Assembly: GCA_030658975.1 (NCBI GenBank)
Contig: JAUSBL010000043.1
Span: forward strand, 1 to 33,175
From: Candidatus Latescibacterota bacterium
Lineage (GTDB): Bacteria; Krumholzibacteriota; Krumholzibacteriia; LZORAL124-64-63
DNA length: 33,175 bases
Reading direction: 5' to 3'
Below the pieces are notes generated by a model, which saw only the letters and a list, made by a program, of their open reading frames with translations, was not told the DNA's origin and did not search any database. How positions within the stretch are numbered: position 1 is the first letter of the stretch; each line of letters begins with the position of its first letter. The translations under genes were made by a program, and so were the position numbers. Below, piece after piece: positions 1 to 7,329 of the stretch.

Positions 1-8
1 CGTAGTGA

Positions 9-33
9 ACTTTGTCCAGATTCCGAACAAAGT
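9..33. repeat. Short inverted repeat downstream of the polysaccharide operon
   Basis: Seven-base arms ACTTTGT (9-15) and ACAAAGT (27-33) pair perfectly around an 11-base loop. A second inverted repeat, GTCAAGTG (54-61) and CACTTGAC (97-104), lies between it and the barrel gene that ends at 128. No coding sequence is visible in 1-127. The repeats could form the transcript end of the leftward operon, but neither has a clear T-tract, so a chance origin is possible. Confidence 0.3.
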
Positions 34-127
34 ACCTGGAGATGATGGGGACGGTCAAGTGCATTCTAAGACGGCACCACCGACCTGGGCGAAGGTCACT
101 TGACGATGGTGAGGACCGAACCTGCGG

Positions 128-964
128 CTAGAATTCGATGAATCCGCCCGCGCCGACACCGATCTTCTCATAACCGTCCAGCCCTTCCCCGAGATCCAGC
201 CAACCCGCCTGCAGCTTGTAGCCCAGGCGCGGGCGCACCCATTGCTGCAGGCTCGCCGTGATCTCGTAGAAGTCGTGGTCGATGTCCTGGGTGGGCGTCA
301 CCCACGTGGCGGCGTAGCGCTCCTGGCCGACCGTGAGGTTGGCGAAGAGCCAGCTGCGGCCTTCCTCCCCCCAACCGCCGGACACCCGGTGCTTCCAGCC
401 GACGTGATCGCCCGGGTCGCTTTCCGTGCGGGTCGCGAGGTACTCGAGGATCAGGCGGCCGCGCCACAGACGCGGGCCGAAGGCGAGCGACCAGTCCTCG
501 TGGCCGTCGTGGTCCTGCAGCCAGCCGGCGCCGGCGACCAGGGTGACCGGGCCGGTGTTCAGGTAGAAGGCGTGGTCCCAGCGGTTCTTCTGCAGGTAGT
601 GCGAACGGCCGCCGGCGGTGAACGAGGTGGACGAATACAGGCGGCTGGTCCAGTCGGCGTAGGTGCCGACGGAAAAGCCCGCGTCGACGTCCTCGCGCTC
701 CAGCACCGACACCTGCACGAACGGCGTCAGGCGCGGCAGGGTCTTCACGTAGAGCGTGGCCGTGCCGGTCGCCCAGTTCCCGTAGAGGTCCTGTGGGTCG
801 AGGCGGTCCAGCAGCAGGTCGACGTCCAGGCGGTAGCCCGGGGCTCCCCGCAGGCGGGCCCACTCCTCGGCGCCCCCGGCGGCGTGCGCGCCCGTGGCCC
901 CGGTCAGCGACAGCGCCGCCAGGCCGGCGGCGAGCAGGACGGATCGCAGTGTCGTGTGGGTCAC
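128..964 (-). CDS. YaiO-family outer-membrane beta-barrel protein
   Basis: A 278-residue exported protein, probably an outer-membrane beta-barrel of a polysaccharide export system. I start it at GTG 964 because that codon overlaps the TGA of the upstream lipoprotein gene (GTGA, 961-964) and opens directly into a signal peptide (THTTLRSVLLAAGLAALSL, then an AHAA cleavage site). The open frame extends further upstream, but that part is only antisense-like, low-complexity sequence. The mature part is rich in alternating aromatic and polar strands and ends in Phe, as barrels usually do. Features recalled from the YaiO family are visible: YGNW near the N-terminus, GTYADWTSRLYS, ESDPGDH, and a final GYEKIGVGAGGFIEF. 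In E. coli, yaiO neighbours a GT2 gene (yaiP) and a deacetylase gene (yaiS), which matches the context here. The family call rests on recalled motif patterns, not an alignment. Confidence 0.72.
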   Translation of the reverse strand: MTHTTLRSVLLAAGLAALSLTGATGAHAAGGAEEWARLRGAPGYRLDVDLLLDRLDPQDLYGNWATGTATLYVKTLPRLTPFVQVSVLEREDVDAGFSVGTYADWTSRLYSSTSFTAGGRSHYLQKNRWDHAFYLNTGPVTLVAGAGWLQDHDGHEDWSLAFGPRLWRGRLILEYLATRTESDPGDHVGWKHRVSGGWGEEGRSWLFANLTVGQERYAATWVTPTQDIDHDFYEITASLQQWVRPRLGYKLQAGWLDLGEGLDGYEKIGVGAGGFIEF

Positions 965-1857
965 GGCGTCACTCGCTCCCTGGTCAGGTCGATGATCGCG
1001 CGCTGGACCGCCGAGACCGGCTGCCCCGCGCGCGGGTCGTAGCGCTGCTCGAACTCTTGCCACAGGTGCTGCGCCAGCTCCGAGCGGGCGTCCACCACAC
1101 CGTACAGGATCGGGAACAGCTGGGCCAGCGCATCCGGGTAGAACACATCCCAGTCGGACCGGTGCGGCACGCCGCCGGCGTCCGCCCAGTGGAAGCGCCG
1201 GCCCGGCCCGTCGGACAGGCGGTTCAGCACGGCCTTGCGGATGTCCTCGGCCGCGACGCGGTGGCGCGGTCCGGTGTCCCAACCCAGGCGCCGGCTCAGG
1301 GCGTCGTAGGCCAGCAGTCCGGCGTAGGCCTCGCAGTTGTCCATCAGGTAGCGCGCGTTCGCGTCCGGCAGCGCGCGCACCAGCCCGTCGGGATCCTGCA
1401 GGCGCAGCAGCAGCCAGGCGATGTCCTGGATGCGCGCGCGGTTCGCCTCCAGCAGGCCGCGGTCGCCGCCGGACTGCTCCCACTCGTCCAGCAGCAGCAG
1501 GAACGTGCCGGCGTAGCCGTCGACCGAGTCGTAGCTGCCGGTCCGCTCGAGGCGGCCGCCCGGCCGCACGTCCATGTCGTCGATGGTGCCGGTCAGGCCG
1601 TGGCGGTCCGGGTAGTTCAGGTGGTCGAGGTACCAGGACACGTAGTCGTCGACCTCGCCGACCCCCAGCCGGTGGCGCACCAGCGACAGGGCGTAGAGGT
1701 TCGTGAAGTACGGGTTCACGCGGTTGCGCCCGCCGTCGAGGGGCTCGAACCAGTCCACGACCGAGAGCGCCGGGTTGCGGTGGCCGGCGCAGCCGCCGAC
1801 CAGGGCGAGGAGCCCCGCGCTAGCGAGCATGCAGCACCACTTCCATTTCGCGCGCAT
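961..1857 (-). CDS. Lipoprotein, possible six-hairpin glycoside hydrolase-like protein
   Basis: A 298-residue protein with a lipoprotein signal peptide: a basic N-terminus (MRAKWK), a hydrophobic core and lipobox LVGGC with Cys23 as the lipidation site. ATG 1857 lies 38 bases inside the 3' end of the upstream deacetylase-like gene, which suggests translational coupling. A later ATG at 1830 would lose the charged n-region. The body is helical, with repeated segments such as SVDGYAGTFLLLLDEW and NCEAYAGLLAYDAL, many Trp/Asp/Tyr residues and the phrase RSDWDVFYPDALAQLFPIL. This pattern resembles alpha/alpha-toroid glycosidases or lyases. In cellulose and poly-GlcNAc type systems a periplasmic hydrolase trims the product, and this protein could serve that role. 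I cannot identify catalytic residues, so the enzymatic role is inference. Confidence 0.6.
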   Translation of the reverse strand: MRAKWKWCCMLASAGLLALVGGCAGHRNPALSVVDWFEPLDGGRNRVNPYFTNLYALSLVRHRLGVGEVDDYVSWYLDHLNYPDRHGLTGTIDDMDVRPGGRLERTGSYDSVDGYAGTFLLLLDEWEQSGGDRGLLEANRARIQDIAWLLLRLQDPDGLVRALPDANARYLMDNCEAYAGLLAYDALSRRLGWDTGPRHRVAAEDIRKAVLNRLSDGPGRRFHWADAGGVPHRSDWDVFYPDALAQLFPILYGVVDARSELAQHLWQEFEQRYDPRAGQPVSAVQRAIIDLTRERVTP

Positions 1858-3670
1858 CGTCCTCGATCACCACCACGTGACGCCCGCCGTCGGTCGTGGC
1901 GAGCAGGCGTGGCTCCGTCGGCGCCAGCCAGCGGTCCGCCGGCACGCTGAAGGCGAGGTCCCGCAGCCCCTGCTGGTTGCGCAGGTGCAGCCGCAGCTCG
2001 CCGTCGCCGATCCGCCAGGTCGCCTCGGTCGCCAGCATCCGCAGCTGGAAGTCGGCGAATTCGCGCATCGGACGCACCTGCAGGCGCCCGTCGCGGCAGC
2101 GCGCCGCCAGCTCGTCCTGCCAGGCGGCGTAGGCGGGCAGGTAGTCCTGGTCGCCATGGTAGAGGTAGAGGTTGTAGGGATGCGAGTACATCAGGCGCAC
2201 CGTGCGGTTGTGTTCGCAGTAGTCCAGCATCCCGTCGAGCCAGGCCGTCACCTCGCCGGCGCCCAGGCGGTGCTTGGTGTCCATCTCGCCGAAGCTCGCC
2301 ACGTCGCGCAGCGGCATGACCGGGAACGCGATCAGTAGGTCCGACAGCCGGCGCCCGTCGCTGAAGCTGCGGTTGGGCGCGCCGCCGATGTCGCTGGTGG
2401 TGTAGTAGCAGGTGAAGCCGAGTTCCTCGAGCAGCGGCGTCATCAGGTGCGGCGGGTGCACGCCGTCCGGCGCGGAGTACTCCGCGACGGGCCGGCCGAC
2501 GACCTCGCGCAGGCAGTCGCGGTTGCGGCGCACGGCCTCGCGGGCCTCGGTCGCGCCCCAGCGCCCGGCGAGCACTTCCGCGGAGAAGAGGTTGTGGGTC
2601 CAGCCGCCGTGCGAGCCGATCTCGCCCAGGGCGGCGATGGCCTCCAACTGGCGGCGGCCGCGGCCGCAGGCGTCGAACCCGTCGCCGTCGCCGGGCGCGT
2701 TCAGGTCGGGTCCGGCGCAGACGTGGATCGAGGCGGGCAGGTCGCGGCGGAAGAGGCCGCGGGCGATCATGTCGTCCAGGAAAGGCCAGTCGCCGTTGCC
2801 GTCGACGTGCCAGTTCAGCACCAGGCCGCCGACGCCGCGCGGCGTGCTCATCAGGGCGGGCAGGCCCACCTCCTCGAGCAGCCACCAGCGCGCGAGCGAG
2901 CGCAGCGGCAGGTCGTCGGCGTGCGACTTGAGGTGGCCCAGCGGCAGGTTCACGTGCAGGCAGCGGCCGGCGCCGTACGGACGCGCGATGATCGCCGGGT
3001 GTCCGCGGCCGTCCGCGGCGTCGGCCCAGGCCAGCACGCGCGCGTCGTCCGCCTCGAGCCGCGTGCGCGCGACGGGGTAGCGCAGGCGCCCGTAGGCGTA
3101 GCCGGTGAGGGTCAGATCGGGGTCCAGCTTGCCGGGAGGGATCTGGCAGGTGCGGGCGGCGTCCTGGTCGGCGAAGCGCAGCGTGCCGGTGGTGTAGCTG
3201 TCCTGGCCCCCGTCGGTGTAGTCGACGTGCTGGACGCCCGTGAACTTCGCCAGGTAGCTGCGCGGCAGGTAGGCGCCCTTGAGGCTCTTGATGCCCGCGT
3301 CGTAGACGACCATCAGGGAGCCGCCGGCGCGCAGGTAGGCGTCCAGCCAGGGTTCGAGCGAGGAGTTCAGGCGGCGGCAGACGCCGTCGGGCAGGATCAG
3401 CGCGGGGCAGGCGGCCACCGTCGCTGCGGGATCGAGGTCCAGCAGGGTGTACAGGTCGAGGGCCTCGGCGGGGATGCCCTCCTCCTCCAGCACGCTGCGC
3501 CAGGCCGCGACGACGTCGCCGCTCTCCTGCATGAGGGAGGGGTTGAAGCCCACGAGCACGCGCAGGTCGCCGCGCTCGGCCTCGCGCCCGACGTGGCGCT
3601 GGACCCCTATGCCGTAGATCGCCACGGCGACGCAGGCGGCCAGCGCCAGGATCAGTCCGAGTCGCGACAT
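1820..3670 (-). CDS. Membrane-anchored CE4/NodB-like polysaccharide deacetylase protein with N-terminal amidotransferase-like domain
   Basis: A 616-residue protein. Residues 1-23 form an N-terminal membrane anchor or uncleaved signal. Residues of about 36-270 look like a Rossmann/glutamine-amidotransferase-like fold (ALILPDG, VVYDAG, GRCLHVNLPLG). Residues of about 280-520 carry a degenerate NodB-type deacetylase signature: NWHVDGNGD (286-294) at the place of the usual TFDDG, SHGGWTH (353-359) as the H-S/T-x-x-H-like metal motif, YSAPDGVHPP (398-407), and YSHPYNLYLYHG further on. The C-terminal part is a beta-rich domain. The layout recalls DUF2194-type proteins, though I cannot check this. 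ATG 3670 overlaps the preceding gene by 19 bases. The likely role is deacetylation or other tailoring of the polymer made by the GT2 synthase two genes upstream. The non-standard first motif leaves activity uncertain. Confidence 0.68.
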   Translation of the reverse strand: MSRLGLILALAACVAVAIYGIGVQRHVGREAERGDLRVLVGFNPSLMQESGDVVAAWRSVLEEEGIPAEALDLYTLLDLDPAATVAACPALILPDGVCRRLNSSLEPWLDAYLRAGGSLMVVYDAGIKSLKGAYLPRSYLAKFTGVQHVDYTDGGQDSYTTGTLRFADQDAARTCQIPPGKLDPDLTLTGYAYGRLRYPVARTRLEADDARVLAWADAADGRGHPAIIARPYGAGRCLHVNLPLGHLKSHADDLPLRSLARWWLLEEVGLPALMSTPRGVGGLVLNWHVDGNGDWPFLDDMIARGLFRRDLPASIHVCAGPDLNAPGDGDGFDACGRGRRQLEAIAALGEIGSHGGWTHNLFSAEVLAGRWGATEAREAVRRNRDCLREVVGRPVAEYSAPDGVHPPHLMTPLLEELGFTCYYTTSDIGGAPNRSFSDGRRLSDLLIAFPVMPLRDVASFGEMDTKHRLGAGEVTAWLDGMLDYCEHNRTVRLMYSHPYNLYLYHGDQDYLPAYAAWQDELAARCRDGRLQVRPMREFADFQLRMLATEATWRIGDGELRLHLRNQQGLRDLAFSVPADRWLAPTEPRLLATTDGGRHVVVIEDDAREMEVVLHAR

Positions 3671-4785
3671 CGCACGCTTCCCAGGCCGTCGGTCAGCACG
3701 TAACCGTGGACGGCGACGTCGCAGGCCAACGTCACGCGGCGCTTGCCGACGACCGACTTGACCAGCCCAGGCGCGCCCACGCGCGCCCCGCGCCCCAGTT
3801 CCACGGAGTCCTGCGAGAACACGCAGCCGCGCACGGCCGCCCCCTCGCCCACGACCACCGCGCCCTCGACGAAGGCGTCGCCGAGCAGCAACGCCCCGGG
3901 TTCCAGGGTCAGGCCGCCGTACACCTTGACCGTACGGTCGACGATCGCGCCGGTCCGGATCCGCAGGTCGCCCTTGACCACCAGCGGGCGGTCGAAGGTC
4001 TCGCCGGGCCCGACGGTCAGGTCGCCCCGGTGCAGACTCGCCAGGTCCTCGACGACGCGGATCTCCTGCACGTCGGGCAGCGCGAACGGCGCCGGGGCCC
4101 CCGGCAGTTCGCGCGGTCCGAGGTAGCCGGTCGTGCGCACGGGCGCGCCCCAGAGGCGTTCGAAGGTCACGCCGTCGGCCAGTTCCAGGAAGCCGGAGGC
4201 CGCCGCATTGGCGCCGAGGGCCGTCTGCGGGCCCACGTACGCGTCGCCTTCGACGTCGAGCCAGCGGGTGATCCGCACGCCGCGGCCGAGCGCCGCGCGC
4301 CCGTCGCAGGCCAGCGAGCGCAGTGCGGCGCCGTCGCCGATGCGGGCGCCGGCGCGGGCGTAGATGTCGCGATCGCAGACCGCGCGGTCGCCGACGGACA
4401 TCGGCCCTCGGGCCAGCTGGATCGCCGTCAGCTGCGCCCCGGCCGAGATGTCCAGGCGGTCGTGCACCTCGACCGCTTCGACCTTCGAGAGGTTCACCGT
4501 ACGGCGGCCGGGCGGGCCGTCGTCGCCGCGCAGGGCCGCGGCCAGCAGCGCGCGGGCCGCATGGCCGAGGTAGCGCGGATCCTTGACGTAGTTCATGTCC
4601 ACGGGCAGCGGATAGCGGTCCCGCGGCCGCCAGATCTCGGCCAGGCCCGGGATGAACGGCAGCACGATCAGCAGGCCGAAGACGCCCAGCAGCAGCACGG
4701 CCGCGAAGGGGAACGCTTGCGCAGCGGTCCCCGCCGCGACGGCGGACACGGGCAGCAGCGCCAGTCCGGCCAGGCGGCGCGTCAT
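3652..4785 (-). CDS. Membrane-anchored beta-helix (bactofilin/hexapeptide-like) protein
   Basis: A 377-residue protein with two hydrophobic segments near the N-terminus (about residues 5-25 and 28-48), followed by a long stretch of short repeats of the type G-x-x-x-G-D-x-x-[VI]. Examples are GDRAVCDRDIYARAGARIGD and GALLLGDAFVEGAVVVGEGA. These are the signature of a left-handed or polymer-forming beta-helix such as bactofilins or hexapeptide transferases. No acyltransferase His is obvious, so a structural or scaffolding role is more likely than catalysis. The ATG at 4785 overlaps the synthase stop codon (ATGA, 4782-4785), so it is almost certainly co-translated with the GT2 synthase. A function in organising the synthase is inference. 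Confidence 0.65.
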   Translation of the reverse strand: MTRRLAGLALLPVSAVAAGTAAQAFPFAAVLLLGVFGLLIVLPFIPGLAEIWRPRDRYPLPVDMNYVKDPRYLGHAARALLAAALRGDDGPPGRRTVNLSKVEAVEVHDRLDISAGAQLTAIQLARGPMSVGDRAVCDRDIYARAGARIGDGAALRSLACDGRAALGRGVRITRWLDVEGDAYVGPQTALGANAAASGFLELADGVTFERLWGAPVRTTGYLGPRELPGAPAPFALPDVQEIRVVEDLASLHRGDLTVGPGETFDRPLVVKGDLRIRTGAIVDRTVKVYGGLTLEPGALLLGDAFVEGAVVVGEGAAVRGCVFSQDSVELGRGARVGAPGLVKSVVGKRRVTLACDVAVHGYVLTDGLGSVRCRDSD

Positions 4786-6044
4786 ACCGGCGCCTCCCCG
4801 CGGAAGCGCCGGGTCTTGTCCCATTCGGCGCGCCGGCGGCGCAGGAAGCGGTCGCCGAGCGCCTGGATGAACCCATGCGTGATCGTCCAGATGTTCGCCA
4901 GGAAGTAGAACATCAGGAAGGGCAGCAGGCGGATGCGGTGGGTGACGCCGTCCAGCAGCGACGCGGTGCCGATCTGGTAGAAGGGCGCGAAGTTGCCGAA
5001 CGAGTTGTAGGTCGCCACGAACAGGAAGACCAGCACGCTGTCGACGATCTGCATCTCGCCCATGAAGAACAGCGCCACGGAATCCATGATGCCGGTCAGC
5101 AGGAAGACCGGCACCAGGTAGATCGTCAGCAGCAGCAGGCCGTCCAGCTTCTCGGCGCGCGTCAGGTAGGGCGAGCGCAACAGCGCGCCGAAGTGCTTGA
5201 ACATGACGTAGTTGTGCCCGCGCGACCAGCGACGGATCTGGCGCGAGCGCACCTCCCAGGTCTCGGGCACCTCCTCGAAGCACTCCACGCGGTTGGCGTA
5301 GACCACCTTCCAGCCGTTGATGAACAGGCGGTAGGTCAGGTCCGTGTCCTCGGCCAGCACGCGCTGGTCGAAGCCGCCGAACGAGAGCGCCAGGTCGCGC
5401 CGGAAACCGCCGACGGTGCCGCCGTACTGGGGCATCAGGTGCAGGTTGTGGCGGGCCTGCTGGTCGACCTGGTAGCCGCCGCTGCGTTCGAGGTCGAGCA
5501 GGCGGGTCAGCAGGTTCGCGCGCGTGTTGACCGGCACGACGCGCCCCATCACCGCACCGACCTCGGGGTCCTTGAACGAGATCGCGAGGTCGCGCAGCGA
5601 GCCGCGGGCGGGCAGGTAGTCGGCGTCGAAGACGATGATCACGTCGGCCGCGGCCACCAGCAGCGCGTCGTTCAGGGCGGCCGGCTTGCCGCGCTGGCCC
5701 TCGTGGCGGTGCAGCGGCCTGATCACGTCGTGCCGCGCCGCCAACTCCTCGATGATCGCCGCGGTGCGGTCGGTGGAGTGGTCGTTGATGGGGATGATCT
5801 CGAGCAGTTCGCGCGGGTACTCGCAGCGCAGGATCGCCTCGAGCGACTGGCGGGCCACCTTCTCCTCGTCGTGCATCGGCACCAGCACCGAAATGCGCGG
5901 CAGTTCCGAGTCGATCAGGTCCTGGTAGTACAGCCGCTGGTCGCCGACCAGCCGGTTGACCGTGAACCGGTAGTGGCGCGCGGCGTAGATCGCCATGATC
6001 ACCACCACCAGCAGCACGTACAGCTTGAGGATCAGAACGACCAT
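4782..6044 (-). CDS. Family 2 processive glycosyltransferase (BcsA/PgaC-like polysaccharide synthase)
   Basis: A 420-residue membrane synthase. An N-terminal transmembrane helix (residues 2-22) precedes a cytosolic GT2 domain with all expected motifs: SVLVPMHDEE, the first Asp in INDHSTDRT, the DxD motif DAD (140-142), the catalytic TED-like EDTD (232-235) and the acceptor-binding QIRRW (269-273). About three to four further hydrophobic segments follow (around 295-400). This is the architecture of processive synthases that couple polymerisation to export, as in PNAG, cellulose or hyaluronan production. The substrate cannot be read from the sequence. Start ATG 6044 overlaps the upstream membrane gene by 13 bases; a GTG at 6050 is an alternative. 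Being flanked by deacetylase-like, lipoprotein and barrel genes makes a secreted, partly deacetylated polysaccharide plausible. Confidence 0.88.
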   Translation of the reverse strand: MVVLILKLYVLLVVVIMAIYAARHYRFTVNRLVGDQRLYYQDLIDSELPRISVLVPMHDEEKVARQSLEAILRCEYPRELLEIIPINDHSTDRTAAIIEELAARHDVIRPLHRHEGQRGKPAALNDALLVAAADVIIVFDADYLPARGSLRDLAISFKDPEVGAVMGRVVPVNTRANLLTRLLDLERSGGYQVDQQARHNLHLMPQYGGTVGGFRRDLALSFGGFDQRVLAEDTDLTYRLFINGWKVVYANRVECFEEVPETWEVRSRQIRRWSRGHNYVMFKHFGALLRSPYLTRAEKLDGLLLLTIYLVPVFLLTGIMDSVALFFMGEMQIVDSVLVFLFVATYNSFGNFAPFYQIGTASLLDGVTHRIRLLPFLMFYFLANIWTITHGFIQALGDRFLRRRRAEWDKTRRFRGEAPV

Positions 6045-6805
6045 CGCCACGACTCCGGCCGTTCGCGCAGCCGCAGGGCCACGACGTTCATGTACACCGA
6101 GTAGATCGCCACCAGGTAGACGAAGTCGATCAGCGGGCCCAGGGCAAAGAACATGGCCGCCATGTGCAGCACCGTCAGCTTCTGCAGCAGGTACAGGAAG
6201 CTGGCGTAGCGCACCGCGCCGAACAGCACCGCGTAGGCGACCGTCGCCAGGACCACTCCGAAGCGTTCCAGCACCGGCGTCTGCAGCGGCGAGAGCGCCA
6301 CGCCCATCACCACGGGCATCAGCAGCCACATGCCGAACTGGGTGCCCATGTAGAGCAGGGAGAAGTCGAGCACGTCGTAGGGGAACAGGTGCGGCACCAG
6401 CACGAAGAACGCGCCGGAGATCAGGTTCAACAGGGACAGGAACACCGCGTAGACGCGCAGCACCTTGGGCACGAAGCGCAGCCGGGGCAGCACCACCACG
6501 ATCAGCACCGAGGCGATGAAGGTGCCCAGGGCCAGGCGGCGCGAGGGGAAGGCGCCCGCCGCGTCGAGCACGGGCATGCGCGTGATCCAGACCGGCAGGA
6601 ATTCCCAGTGCGTGAGATCCGTCCGCACGCCCACCCACGCCGCCATCCGCGCCACCCAGGTGACGAACGCGTCCAGCAGGGGGGCGTGGAACCAGGCGAT
6701 CGCCGCGTCGAGGGCGGCCACCAGCAGCATCAGCGAAGCCAGCGACAACCGGCTCACCGGCCCGAGCCGCTTGTAGGCGCGATGGAAGTGGATGTGGTCC
6801 TTCAA
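6032..6805 (-). CDS. Multi-pass inner-membrane protein of the polysaccharide operon
   Basis: A 257-residue protein with about six predicted transmembrane helices (approximate cores: 18-38, 90-110, 115-140, 147-172, 178-203, 210-245). It has no cysteine and no recognisable catalytic motif, so I do not assign a family. The start is a TTG at 6805, preceded by GGGAAAG seven bases upstream and lying 25 bases after the YjbQ stop; no better ATG or GTG occurs near the beginning of the frame. Its 3' end overlaps the synthase gene by 13 bases, so it is probably an accessory membrane subunit of the synthase, in the way PgaD or other small subunits accompany their GT2 partners. That role is inferred only from position. 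Confidence 0.6.
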   Translation of the reverse strand: MKDHIHFHRAYKRLGPVSRLSLASLMLLVAALDAAIAWFHAPLLDAFVTWVARMAAWVGVRTDLTHWEFLPVWITRMPVLDAAGAFPSRRLALGTFIASVLIVVVLPRLRFVPKVLRVYAVFLSLLNLISGAFFVLVPHLFPYDVLDFSLLYMGTQFGMWLLMPVVMGVALSPLQTPVLERFGVVLATVAYAVLFGAVRYASFLYLLQKLTVLHMAAMFFALGPLIDFVYLVAIYSVYMNVVALRLRERPESWRWSF

Positions 6806-6830
6806 AGATGCGCTTTCCCGGTGGCGGCGG

Positions 6831-7220
6831 TCAGACGGCGTGCACCCGCACGCTGCGCCGACGCGGACCGTCGAACTCGCAGAACCAGACTGCCTGCCAG
6901 ACGCCCAGCCCCAGCCGGCCGGCGGCGACCGGCACCAGCTGGCCGCAGCCCACCAGGCTGCTCTTGACGTGGGCCGCCGCGTTGCCTTCCGCGTGACGCC
7001 AGCCGGCGTCCCAGGGCACGGCGCGGTCCAGGGCGACGATCATATCACGGACCACGTCGGGATCTGCGCCCTCGTTGACCGTGATCCCCGCCGTGGTATG
7101 GGGCGCCCAGACCAGGACCGCCCCGTCTTCCAGACCGATTTCGTCCACGGCTCGTTGAACCTGAGAAGTGATATCGACGAAGGTGCTGTGGGCATCCGTG
7201 CTGATCTCGAACTCGACCAT
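6831..7220 (-). CDS. YjbQ/UPF0047 family protein
   Basis: A 129-residue cytosolic protein of the YjbQ (UPF0047) family, whose E. coli member has been reported to have thiamine-phosphate synthase side activity; the physiological role remains unclear. Family hallmarks are visible: APHTTAGITVNE, the acidic DPDVVRDM segment, HAEGNAAAHVKSSL and the terminal block LGVWQAVWFCEFDGPRRR. I choose ATG 7220 because GGAGG sits five bases upstream; a GTG at 7238 in the same frame would add six residues and would include that ribosome-binding site. The gene lies 25 bases ahead of the polysaccharide membrane gene, so it may head the same transcript, although no functional link is known. Confidence 0.88.
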   Translation of the reverse strand: MVEFEISTDAHSTFVDITSQVQRAVDEIGLEDGAVLVWAPHTTAGITVNEGADPDVVRDMIVALDRAVPWDAGWRHAEGNAAAHVKSSLVGCGQLVPVAAGRLGLGVWQAVWFCEFDGPRRRSVRVHAV

Positions 7221-7304
7221 GCCCACCTCCGCCGGCACGAACCCGTCCGCACGGTCCGTGAATATCCCAATAGACCAGGGTAGTTCCCCGACGATGCGAC
7301 GGCC

Positions 7305-7329
7305 ACCCCAGCCGCGAAGGGCCTGGGGG
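7305..7329 (-). terminator. Possible terminator after glutamine synthetase
   Basis: Directly after the glnA stop codon the transcript can fold with arms CTGGGG (7323-7328, plus strand) and CCCCAG (7306-7311), extended inwards by a GG/CC pair next to a bulge. No T-run follows, so termination would be weak. It would separate glnA from the YjbQ-polysaccharide operon. Confidence 0.35.

Noticed and set aside
54-104. Eight-base inverted repeat GTCAAGTG/CACTTGAC as an attachment or operator site
   Set aside because: The arms are 35 bases apart with no other supporting feature; chance is a sufficient explanation.
6032-6805. Exosortase/archaeosortase-like membrane protein
   Set aside because: The multi-pass topology recalls exosortases, but the protein has no cysteine, so the Cys-Arg-His catalytic triad cannot exist.
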